Source: Muribaculaceae bacterium (GTDB taxonomy: Bacteria > Bacteroidota > Bacteroidia > Bacteroidales > Muribaculaceae). Taken from it: a stretch of 16,256 nt of DNA. The stretch covers positions 1-16,256 of the forward strand of contig JAFYCU010000083.1 in the NCBI GenBank assembly GCA_017545095.1. Reading direction: 5' to 3'. Shown in pieces: positions 1 to 6,668 of this stretch; the stretch's first letter is position 1; the number at the start of each line of letters is the position of its first letter. Made by a program: the position numbers and the translations under genes. The notes under the pieces were generated by a model. It saw only the letters and a list, made by a program, of their open reading frames with translations. It made no database searches and had not been told where the DNA came from.

Positions 1-186
1 CTTGAGCGTGCTGCACAGCAGCGTCTTGCCGAAGCGGCGCGGACGGCTCAGGAAGATGGAGTCGCCAAAGCGGTTGGCAAGCTCCCACACATAGCGCGTC
101 TTGTCCACATACACAAACCCGCCCTCGCGAATCTGCTTGAAGTCCTGCTTGCCAACAGGGTAGCGACGGAAATTGTTCTCACTCAT
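1..186 (-). CDS. AAA-ATPase-like / PD-(D/E)XK family protein, copy 1 (partial, N-terminal 62 codons)
   Basis: This is the N-terminal 62 codons of a second copy of the 237-1817 gene; the rest lies beyond the left edge. Reading starts at ATG 184-186 (MSENNF) and runs to the P-loop-like SRPRRFGKT, the degenerate Walker A region of the AAA-ATPase-like family (Pfam AAA-ATPase_like). It aligns base for base with 1632-1817: I count five differences in 186 bases, all at synonymous positions, so the predicted peptides are identical here. The 17 bases upstream of the ATG are also the same in both copies. Only 50 bases separate this start from the stop of the upstream copy and no promoter is visible between them, so the two are probably co-transcribed. 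Whether this copy is intact past the edge cannot be seen. Family function is unknown. Confidence 0.85.
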   Translation of the reverse strand, partial: MSENNFRRYPVGKQDFKQIREGGFVYVDKTRYVWELANRFGDSIFLSRPRRFGKTLLCSTLK

Positions 187-236
187 AGCGGTCACACTTT
201 TGCGTTCAACTTCCAATAACTTTGTTGAAATCCATG

Positions 237-1817
237 TTAGTCTGCCACGACTTTCCACTCCTTGATAGTGCGCGTGTCACGGTCGAGCACCACGCCCACC
301 TTCACCTTCGGGCGCGGATCGTTCCAGTAAGGAATGAGGTAGTTCTTCTCGTCGATCTGCGCCAGAGCATCATCGACGGTGGCCGTGCCGTCGATCTTCA
401 ACTCCAGCACATAAACGCAGTCGCGTGTGCGCATCACCACGTCGCAGCGGCCCTTGGCGTTCTTCACCTCGGTGTCCACGTTGATGCCGATGGCGTCGAA
501 CAGCACGTGGAGGATGGTCTCGAAGTCGCGCTCGGTCTTGTTGCTCAGGTGGTAGGGCAAAGCCGACAGGTAGCTCTGCACAGCGGTGAGCGCGGCATCG
601 ATGTCGTCGGCACGCATCGCCTTGGCCACGGCACGGATCAGCGACGTGTTGCGGCTGCTGTTGCCGTCGAGGTAGTGCAACATGAGCGTGTTGTAGAATC
701 CACGGTACACCTCGCCGTTGGGGATGCCCACAGTGTAGATGTCGTCCTCACCCTCGGTATAGTGGTCCTTGATGGTGAGGTAGCCACTCTGGAAAAGGAT
801 GGGCAGCGCGGTGTCGAAGTTGTCGAACGGCTGGTTGAAGTCGCTTTCCAACATCTCACCACCCTCGATGTTGGCCAGCGTGAACGCATAGTTGCTTAAC
901 AGCTTGAGCAGCGACAGCGGCGTGGCACTGTCGAACCAGTAGTCGCCCAGTTTCATGCAGCCGAATGCCTTGATGATACTGAACGGGTTGTAAATCTCGG
1001 TCAATCCCCGCCCGAAACGGTAGCCGTCGTAACGATCGCGCAACGCCTGCGACACCTGCTCATGGTTGTAGCCATACTGCTTGCCCAAATCCTCGTAGTC
1101 GCAGCCGAAGTAGTCTTCCAATTCCTGCGACGTGATGCCGCAAAGAGCCTCCATGCGACTATCAAAGCTGATGTTGTCCAGGTTGTTGATGCTTGAGAAG
1201 ATGCTCATCTGCGAGAACTTGGTGATGCCCGTGATGAACACGAAGCGCAGATGCTCGTACATTGACTTCACAGGGCCGTAGAACTCGTTGAACATCGAGC
1301 GAATCTCGGCCATCACCTCGGGCTTGTCGATCACGTGGAGCACTGGCGAGTCGTACTCGTCGAAGATCAGCACCACGCCGCGACCTGTCTGTTGATGGGC
1401 AGCAAGTACCAATTCTTGCAACCTTCCACCTATGCCCAATTTCGGCTTCGTTATGCCCCACTGTCGCTCATAGGTTTCAAGCATAAACACAACCTGGTCG
1501 CGCACCACATTCACATCGTCGCTCTTGGCGCGCGACATGTCGAAATGCAGCACGGCGTGCGGCGCCCACTCGGTCTCGAGGCTGTCGATGGCCAGCCCGG
1601 CGAACAGCTCGCGGTGACCCAAGAAGTAGTGCTTGAGCGTGCTGCACAGCAGCGTCTTGCCAAAGCGGCGAGGACGGCTCAGGAAGATGGAGTCGCCAAA
1701 GCGGTTGGCAAGCTCCCACACATAACGCGTCTTGTCGACATACACAAACCCGCCCTCGCGAATCTGCTTGAAGTCCTGCTTGCCTACAGGGTAGCGACGG
1801 AAATTGTTCTCACTCAT
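237..1817 (-). CDS. AAA-ATPase-like / PD-(D/E)XK nuclease-superfamily protein, copy 2 (complete)
   Basis: A 526-residue protein matching the two-domain family widespread and multi-copy in gut Bacteroidales (AAA-ATPase_like plus PD-(D/E)XK, formerly DUF1703). The N-terminal part has a degenerate Walker A, SRPRRFGKT (residues 47-55), and a Walker B-like GVVLIFDEYD (147-156). The central family signatures DGYRFG (264-269) and YNPFSI (276-281) follow. The C-terminal nuclease-type core has GRCDVV with Asp459, then ELK with Glu472 and Lys474, and Gln487, so the catalytic residues look intact. The frame stays open upstream to a TTG at 2112-2114, but that codon lies inside the -7 promoter box. ATG 1817 is chosen because the start context and next residues match copy 1. 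No signal peptide is evident, so it is probably cytoplasmic. Biological role is not established; DNA processing or defence is only an inference from the fold. Confidence 0.9.
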   Translation of the reverse strand: MSENNFRRYPVGKQDFKQIREGGFVYVDKTRYVWELANRFGDSIFLSRPRRFGKTLLCSTLKHYFLGHRELFAGLAIDSLETEWAPHAVLHFDMSRAKSDDVNVVRDQVVFMLETYERQWGITKPKLGIGGRLQELVLAAHQQTGRGVVLIFDEYDSPVLHVIDKPEVMAEIRSMFNEFYGPVKSMYEHLRFVFITGITKFSQMSIFSSINNLDNISFDSRMEALCGITSQELEDYFGCDYEDLGKQYGYNHEQVSQALRDRYDGYRFGRGLTEIYNPFSIIKAFGCMKLGDYWFDSATPLSLLKLLSNYAFTLANIEGGEMLESDFNQPFDNFDTALPILFQSGYLTIKDHYTEGEDDIYTVGIPNGEVYRGFYNTLMLHYLDGNSSRNTSLIRAVAKAMRADDIDAALTAVQSYLSALPYHLSNKTERDFETILHVLFDAIGINVDTEVKNAKGRCDVVMRTRDCVYVLELKIDGTATVDDALAQIDEKNYLIPYWNDPRPKVKVGVVLDRDTRTIKEWKVVAD

Positions 1818-1848
1818 AGCGGTCACACTTTTGCTTTCAGTTTGCAAA

Positions 1849-2057
1849 GTTACTGCAAGTTGAGCGTAATGCAAAACAAAAGACGAAGTTTTTTGCTTTT
1901 GCATTGCCGAGACGCAGCGTAACTTCGACGAAGTCAACGTTACTGCAAGTTGAGCGTAATGCAAAACAAAAGACGAAGTTTTTTGCTTTTGCATTGCCGA
2001 GACGCAACGTAACTTCAACGAAGTCAACGTTACTTTACGTTGAACGCAATGGCAAAA
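1849..2057 (-). repeat. 90-base tandem repeat in the leader of the ATPase/nuclease gene
   Basis: Two direct copies of a 90-base unit occupy 1849-1938 and 1939-2028 and differ at two bases by my count. A degenerate third start (gttac...gttgaacgcaatg) runs to about 2057. Each unit can fold on itself: AATGCAAAA (1868-1876) pairs with TTTTGCATT (1897-1905), GCGT (1864-1867) with ACGC (1912-1915) across a bulge, and GTTAC (1849-1853) with GTAAC (1919-1923). A second small palindrome, ACTTCG-A-CGAAGT, follows in unit 1. The block lies between the predicted promoter (2112-2142) and the ATG at 1817, so it would be a structured 5' leader. Because 90 is 30 codons, the frame leading into the gene stays open through the repeats. 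A regulatory leader is my reading; a translated N-terminal extension is the alternative. Confidence 0.85.
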
Positions 2058-2111
2058 AATCGGCAAACAAAATGCAATTTTAATCAAGCGCTTGAGCGTG
2101 CGTGGAAACAG

Positions 2112-2142
2112 CAAAGATAGGTGATTTGTAGTTGTGGGGCAA
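2112..2142 (-). promoter_or_regulatory. Bacteroidetes-type promoter for the ATPase/nuclease pair
   Basis: On the minus strand TTG (2140-2142), 20 bases, then TATCTTTG (2112-2119) fits the Bacteroidetes -33/-7 pattern (TTTG, 19-21 bases, TAnnTTTG). Transcription would begin near 2105, leaving a leader of almost 290 bases that carries the 90-base repeats. Confidence 0.65.
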
Positions 2143-2309
2143 GGTTGATGGAAGGGTCTCGGTGTGGCGCGACCCTGCGGGGACGGGAGGGAGCAGGCCG
2201 CACTGCGGCGGAGAGGTGAGGTTATTCACATTTCAGTACAATATACCTGTATCTTTCAACGTTATAGTGTTCAAGCTATAATTCTTAATTCCTTAATTTA
2301 TTCAATATT
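2143..2309. other. Divergent intergenic region with GC-rich patch and small dyads
   Basis: This region lies between the minus-strand ATPase/nuclease promoter and the plus-strand lipoprotein. The left half (about 2150-2220) is GC-rich and carries short inverted repeats, such as GCCGCA-C-TGCGGC and GGGTC...GACCC. The right half is AT-rich with TTATAG (2262-2267) and CTATAA (2276-2281) forming a 6-bp dyad. TATCTTTC (2250-2257) is a near match to a -7 box for the lipoprotein gene, but I see no convincing -33 element. No open frame here looks like a gene. Confidence 0.4.
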
Positions 2310-3101
2310 ATGAAACGCATTATTCTTGTTTTGACTGTGGCTTGGGCAGCCGCAACTTTTGTTGGCTGCAAGTCTGGCGGAGAAAATAGTTCGGCTTCCC
2401 GTGCCGATTCGAGTCGGGTGGTGCACGACACCATCCACGACACGGTGTGCGTGGCCACTTTGCCTGCCGACACTTTCACCTACAACCTACCCTGTCAGGT
2501 GGTGAGCATTCACCCCGAAAAAGATGGGAAGGCCCTCCTATTCCTGTGGCTGCACGGCGGCGTATACGACCAAAAGATTCATAACTACTACACGCACACT
2601 CCATCGAACCATTGGGACAACTGCGCTGCCGACAACCATATCATCAACTACCTTCGGTCGCACGACATCAAGGCCATCGCCCTGCTCCCCATGTGCCACA
2701 AGGCAGACCGCCAGCAGTGCGTCACCTGGCGTGAGTGTTACACCGATGTTAAGGCGATGATTGACCAATGTGTGAAGAAAGGCCTCGTTGACCCCAAACG
2801 CATCTACGTGGCCGGCTCGTCCGACGGCGGTCGAGGCACGTGGGACTTTGTGGCACAGCACCCCGAGGTGTGGGCCGCCGCCATAGCGATGTCGTGCTCC
2901 GAGCCGCAGATGACCACCGTACCCACCTGGTTCTTCAACACTCGCGACGAGAGCGACTGCAAGCAACTCGTGGACAACCTGAAGAAACGCGGCTCCAACA
3001 TCGTTAAATACGAGCATTTCCCCCAATACCCCCATGGCGGCGATGCAGCCGAATGCACTCCAGAACTGCTCGACAAGTTCTTCAGCCAGCAGCGCAAATA
3101 A
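2310..3101 (+). CDS. Lipoprotein of the alpha/beta-hydrolase fold (putative esterase)
   Basis: A 263-residue protein starting at ATG 2310 with a lipoprotein signal: basic MKR, a hydrophobic stretch and lipobox FVGC with acylated Cys20, followed by a Ser-rich linker. The rest reads as an alpha/beta hydrolase of the PHB-depolymerase/feruloyl-esterase-like type. LHGG (81-84) fits the oxyanion region, AGSSDGG (168-174) is a G-x-S-x-G nucleophile elbow with Ser171, an acid residue is likely in NTRDESD (210-216), and PHGGDA (241-246) supplies the candidate His242. All triad members appear present, so an active membrane-anchored esterase or related hydrolase is likely; the substrate cannot be told. 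It stands alone, divergent from the ATPase/nuclease genes and convergent with the kor genes. No glycan-utilisation genes (SusC/D) adjoin it. Confidence 0.8.
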   Translation: MKRIILVLTVAWAAATFVGCKSGGENSSASRADSSRVVHDTIHDTVCVATLPADTFTYNLPCQVVSIHPEKDGKALLFLWLHGGVYDQKIHNYYTHTPSNHWDNCAADNHIINYLRSHDIKAIALLPMCHKADRQQCVTWRECYTDVKAMIDQCVKKGLVDPKRIYVAGSSDGGRGTWDFVAQHPEVWAAAIAMSCSEPQMTTVPTWFFNTRDESDCKQLVDNLKKRGSNIVKYEHFPQYPHGGDAAECTPELLDKFFSQQRK

Positions 3102-3121
3102 GCCCGCAACACCGCCCCAAA

Positions 3122-3186
3122 CAAGCCGATAGCGGGCGAAAGTTGATGTTTTTATCCCAACTTTCGCCCGCTATCACTTGTTTTTT
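3122..3186 (+). terminator. Strong intrinsic terminator (perfect 18-bp stem)
   Basis: GATAGCGGGCGAAAGTTG (3128-3145) and its exact reverse complement (3158-3175) form an 18-bp stem with a 12-base loop. Outer CAAG/CTTG arms (3122-3125, 3177-3180) can extend it past a small internal loop. A run of T follows at 3181-3186 on the plus strand, so it terminates the lipoprotein transcript. It may also stop convergent kor transcription, but no comparable T run follows it on the minus strand. Confidence 0.9.
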
Positions 3187-3216
3187 CGTTCATTCAGCCC
3201 TCAGCTCAAGGGCGAA

Positions 3217-4260
3217 TCACTCCACCTGCCAGGTGTCGCCGGCCATCACCACGTCGCGCAGACAGGTGAAGCCGTGCATCTGCTTGATCTGCTCCACCTG
3301 CTCGGCCACGGCGGTCTCGTAGGTGGGGGCCTCCACGTCGCGAATCACGCCCAGGGCCACGGGCAGGTCGGTGCCGTCCATCATGGCGAGCATCTGATGC
3401 ACGAAATAGTTCTCGCAGTGAGCGTCGTGCACGAGGATGTCGTCGAGCGTGTAGCCGTCCTCGCCAATGGTAACCGCCTTGAGGCCGAAGCCGTCCTGCA
3501 CCAGGCCGCGGTTGTTCTCGACCCCGAAAAGCATCTTCTCGCCGTGCACCAGATGGATGGTGCGGTCGGCACGGTGCTCGCGGTCGGTGATGGCGTTGTG
3601 GATGCCGTTGTTGAAAATCATGCAGTTTTGCAGAATCTCCACCACCGAGCAGCCCTTGTGCTGCGCGGCGGCCACCATGATTTCCTGACTCACCGCCAAA
3701 TCCACGTCGATGCCGCGGGCAAAGAACGTGCCGCGCGCGCCAAACACCAGTTCGGCGGGGATGAACGGGTCCTCGGTGGTGCCGTAGGGCGATGACTTCG
3801 ACTTGAAGCCACGCGCGCTGGTGGGCGAGAACTGCCCCTTGGTGAGGCCGTAGATGCGGTTGTTGAGCAACAGCAGGTTCAGGTCCACGTTGCGCCGCAC
3901 CTCGTGGATGAAGTGATTGCCGCCGATGGCCAGGCAGTCGCCGTCGCCGCTTACCTGCCACACGGTCATGTCGGGGTTGGCGGTCTTGAAGCCCGTGGCC
4001 ACTGCGCCACCACGGCCGTGGATGGTGTGGAAGGCGTAGGTGTGAACATAGTAGGGCAGACGCGAGCTGCACCCGATGCCGGAAATCACGGCAATCTTCT
4101 CGGGCGGGATGCCCAATTGCGCCATCGACTTGAGCAGCACGTTGAACACTGCATGGTCGCCACAGCCCGGACACCAGCGAATGGGTTGTTGGTTTTTATA
4201 GTCAAGCGGCTTGTAGCAAGGCACAGCCTCGGCAGTCGCATTGTTTTTTATATCTTCCAT
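3217..4260 (-). CDS. korB: 2-oxoacid:ferredoxin oxidoreductase subunit beta (2-oxoglutarate type)
   Basis: The thiamine-diphosphate-binding subunit, 347 residues, which with KorA oxidatively decarboxylates a 2-oxoacid (probably 2-oxoglutarate) to the acyl-CoA and reduces ferredoxin in the cytoplasm; in anaerobes it can also run reductively. WCPGCGDH (29-36) is the family's N-terminal signature. GDGD (105-108) to NN (133-134) is the 30-residue TPP/Mg motif, followed by RIYGLTKGQ and SPTS. The frame is open 27 residues further upstream, but that hydrophobic stretch is not family-like and MEDIKNN at 4258-4260 is the expected start. It lies downstream of korA on the same strand, with no promoter I can recognise in between. 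No ferredoxin-like delta subunit gene is adjacent. 2-Oxoglutarate rather than another 2-oxoacid is inferred from overall resemblance. Confidence 0.92.
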   Translation of the reverse strand: MEDIKNNATAEAVPCYKPLDYKNQQPIRWCPGCGDHAVFNVLLKSMAQLGIPPEKIAVISGIGCSSRLPYYVHTYAFHTIHGRGGAVATGFKTANPDMTVWQVSGDGDCLAIGGNHFIHEVRRNVDLNLLLLNNRIYGLTKGQFSPTSARGFKSKSSPYGTTEDPFIPAELVFGARGTFFARGIDVDLAVSQEIMVAAAQHKGCSVVEILQNCMIFNNGIHNAITDREHRADRTIHLVHGEKMLFGVENNRGLVQDGFGLKAVTIGEDGYTLDDILVHDAHCENYFVHQMLAMMDGTDLPVALGVIRDVEAPTYETAVAEQVEQIKQMHGFTCLRDVVMAGDTWQVE

Positions 4261-4380
4261 AACTTGGTTGCGATTAAAATAATAAGACAGTAAAATTAGA
4301 CAAAAGAACAGAAGCCTGTGACAGCGGTTGACTAAGAACATAAGATTTTATTCATCTTCCAGACCCTGCGCCTTGCGCCG

Positions 4381-4412
4381 CTTGTCTACTCGTTTACTTG
4401 TCTACTCGTTAA
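4381..4412. repeat. 16-base direct repeat in the korA-korB gap
   Basis: CTTGTCTACTCGTTTA and then CTTGTCTACTCGTTAA sit head to tail at 4381-4396 and 4397-4412, followed by a run of T. They lie in the 162-base gap (4261-4422) between the korA stop and the korB start, a large gap for two subunits of one enzyme. No other gene is visible in the gap. Confidence 0.7.
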
Positions 4413-4422
4413 TTTTTTTGAT

Positions 4423-6273
4423 TCAGATTTCCTCCTCCATCATGATGTTCTTCACTCCGTCGACAATCTCCTGCACCAGGAAGGGCTGTCCCTGCACCTT
4501 ATTAATATGGCAGATGTTCAGGTTAGGCACCTTGCTCTGCAAGTAGGTGGCCAGCTGGCCGGTGTTAAGCTCAGCCACAATCACCGTCTTGAAGCGGCTG
4601 AGCAGCTCGGCGGTGTTCTTGGGCAGCGGGTTGATGTAGCGCAGCTGCGTCATGGCAATGCGGTAGCCTTCGGCGTTGAGTCGGTTCACGGCATCCAGGA
4701 TGTGGCCATAGGTACTGCCCCACCCCACGATAATGGTGTCGGCTCCGCTGTCGCCCTTGAGTTTGAGTTCGGGAATATAGTTGGCGATGTTGGCCACTTT
4801 GTTGCGTCGGGTCTCCACCATGTGTGCGTGGTTGATGGGGTCGTTGCTCAAGATGCCTGTGCTGTAGTCCTTCTCCAGTCCACCCACGATGTGCTCCAGC
4901 CCGGGTGTGCCGGGAATGGCCCAGTAGCGTATGCCCAGCGCGTTGCGCATAAACGGAGTCCACGTTTCCTTGACTGCGGCCGGCACATAGTTGGGCTTGA
5001 TCACAGGGTATTCGCCCTCCTCGGGAATGCGCCAAGCACTGGAGCCGTTGGCGATAAAGGCATCGGTGAGCAGAATGACGGGTGTCATGTGCTCGATGGC
5101 GATGCGTGCGGCCTGGAAGGCCATCTTGAAGCAGTCGGTGGGCGAGGCTGCGGCAAGCACCACCAGAGGGCTTTCGCCGCTGCGGCCGTACAGGGCCTGA
5201 AGCAGGTCGGTCTGCTCGGTCTTGGTGGGCAGTCCCGTCGACGGGCCGCCACGCTGCACGTCCACCAGCACCAACGGCAGTTCGGCCATCACGGCCAGTC
5301 CCAAGGCCTCGCTCTTCAAAGCCAAGCCAGGACCGCTGGTGGTGGTCACGGCCAAATGCCCGGCAAACGCGGCACCGATGGCCGAACAGATGCCGCCAAT
5401 CTCGTCCTCCATCTGCACAGCTTTCACGCCCAAGTCACGGCGCTTAGCCAGCTCGTGCAGGATGTCGGTGGCCGGCGTAATGGGATAAGACCCCAAAAAC
5501 AGCGGCCGACCGCTCATCTCCGAGGCCTTGATCAAGCCCCAAGCGGTGGCTTTGTTGCCGCTCACGTCGGTGTAGGTGCCTGGACGCACCTCATCGGTCT
5601 GGATGCGGTAGGTCGACACCGAGGCGTGGACGTTGTGGCCGTAGTTGTAGCCGCCCTTGATGACCAACTCGTTGGCCTCATAGACCTGAGGCTTGTCGGC
5701 AAACTTGGCCTTGAGAAATTTCAACGGGGCCTCCATGGGGCGGTTGAACAGCCAGCACACCAATCCCAGGGCAAACATGTTGCGACACTTGAGCTGAGCC
5801 TTGTGGTCCATACCGGTGTCCTTGAGAGCCTCCTTCACCATGGTGGTGATGGGCACCTCCATCACCTGGGCCTTCAGCCCAAGCTCCTCATAGGGGTCGT
5901 TGGTGGTGTAGAGGGCCTTGTCGAGGCCTGCCTGGGTAAAGGTGTCGATGTCGACGATTGCCGCACCGCCCTTGCGCAGAAACTGCGCGTTCTGCTTGAG
6001 GGCTGCCGGGTTCATCGCCACAAGCACGTCGCACTCGTCACCAGGAGTATGCACGCCGTGCCCGATGTGCACCTGGAATCCCGACACGCCGCCCAACGAG
6101 CCTTGCGGGGCACGCACCTCGGCGGGATAGTCGGGGAAGGTGGAGATGCGGTCGCCAAGTCCCGCACTCACGTTCGAGAAGATGTTGCCAGCCAGCTGCA
6201 TGCCATCGCCGCTGTCGCCCGAAAAGCGAACCACGATGCTCTGCCGGAACTGGACTTTAGCTTTTTCTGCCAT
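4423..6273 (-). CDS. korA: 2-oxoacid:ferredoxin oxidoreductase subunit alpha (gamma-alpha fusion)
   Basis: A 616-residue fusion of the gamma and alpha parts of a 2-oxoacid:acceptor oxidoreductase, partner of KorB. The N-terminal gamma part carries VRFSGDSGDGMQLAGN (15-30) and the EVRAPQGSLGG segment. The alpha pyrimidine-binding part follows, with GSYPITPATDI, the EDEIGG segment with conserved acidic residues, TTTSGPGLALKSEALG and the QRGGPSTGLPTKTEQTDL stretch typical of KorA. The C-terminal domain has GWGSTYG and the TGQLATYL region. Length and order match the usual Bacteroidales protein. ATG 6271-6273 gives MAEKAKVQFRQ, a normal start. It is the first gene of the korA-korB unit and has a promoter at 6314-6345. 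Confidence 0.93.
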   Translation of the reverse strand: MAEKAKVQFRQSIVVRFSGDSGDGMQLAGNIFSNVSAGLGDRISTFPDYPAEVRAPQGSLGGVSGFQVHIGHGVHTPGDECDVLVAMNPAALKQNAQFLRKGGAAIVDIDTFTQAGLDKALYTTNDPYEELGLKAQVMEVPITTMVKEALKDTGMDHKAQLKCRNMFALGLVCWLFNRPMEAPLKFLKAKFADKPQVYEANELVIKGGYNYGHNVHASVSTYRIQTDEVRPGTYTDVSGNKATAWGLIKASEMSGRPLFLGSYPITPATDILHELAKRRDLGVKAVQMEDEIGGICSAIGAAFAGHLAVTTTSGPGLALKSEALGLAVMAELPLVLVDVQRGGPSTGLPTKTEQTDLLQALYGRSGESPLVVLAAASPTDCFKMAFQAARIAIEHMTPVILLTDAFIANGSSAWRIPEEGEYPVIKPNYVPAAVKETWTPFMRNALGIRYWAIPGTPGLEHIVGGLEKDYSTGILSNDPINHAHMVETRRNKVANIANYIPELKLKGDSGADTIIVGWGSTYGHILDAVNRLNAEGYRIAMTQLRYINPLPKNTAELLSRFKTVIVAELNTGQLATYLQSKVPNLNICHINKVQGQPFLVQEIVDGVKNIMMEEEI

Positions 6274-6313
6274 GTGTTGAATGATAATGAGTTTCGGTTT
6301 CCAAAATCGACTG

Positions 6314-6345
6314 CAAAGCTACAACTTATTTTCCTGATAGCGAAA
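6314..6345 (-). promoter_or_regulatory. Promoter for korA-korB
   Basis: On the minus strand TTTC (6342-6345), 20 bases, then TAGCTTTG (6314-6321) fits the Bacteroidetes pattern with one mismatch in the -33 box. The predicted start near 6307 gives a leader of about 34 bases. Confidence 0.6.
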
Positions 6346-6539
6346 CTTTTTCGTGAATATTTTTGCAACTTCATCGCCTGCCGCACTGCCATGCCGCCAC
6401 GCGGCTGATAGCATTCACCCACTTTGCGCAACAAATAGCCACTCCGCCACCGCTCACACAAGCATTGTGCCACCAATCGCATTGAAAACGCATCGCTTCG
6501 GGTACAACCCATCTTAATTTCCGTGTCAGCTCATTATCA
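6346..6539. other. Intergenic stretch between the divergent kor and protease promoters
   Basis: The whole gap between korA and the protease start is almost 400 bases. Apart from one promoter at each side, I see no gene, strong hairpin or repeat here. Short open frames in it lack family features. Confidence 0.5.
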
Positions 6540-6571
6540 TTTGTGTATGTGGAAGATTGTTCGTAACTTTG
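6540..6571 (+). promoter_or_regulatory. Promoter for the C10 protease gene
   Basis: TTTG (6540-6543), exactly 20 bases, then TAACTTTG (6564-6571) is a full match to the Bacteroidetes consensus. Transcription should begin near 6578, about 90 bases ahead of the chosen start codon. Confidence 0.75.
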
Positions 6572-6668
6572 CGGCTCCTTATCAAGCACATATACCCCCT
6601 CGGCGGCACCAGCCGCGAGCAACATATGGCACGAAAGGATGAACACTAACCCCCTATTTTTCACCTCA

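Noticed and set aside
1849..2028. Direct repeats considered as a CRISPR array
   Set aside because: The units are 90 bases, directly abutting, with no unique spacers and no cas genes nearby.
4261..4341. N-terminal hydrophobic extension of KorB
   Set aside because: KorB is a cytoplasmic enzyme, the extension is not family-like, and the MEDIKNN start fits the usual length.
4507..6408. A 633-codon open frame antisense to korA
   Set aside because: korA is unmistakable on the other strand. Long antisense frames are common in GC-rich coding DNA with biased third positions, and the translation is His/Gly/Val-rich with no family features.
6639..6668. Upstream ATG as the protease start
   Set aside because: It would add MNTNPLFFTS before the signal peptide. 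The internal ATG gives a standard MKR-hydrophobic signal sequence.
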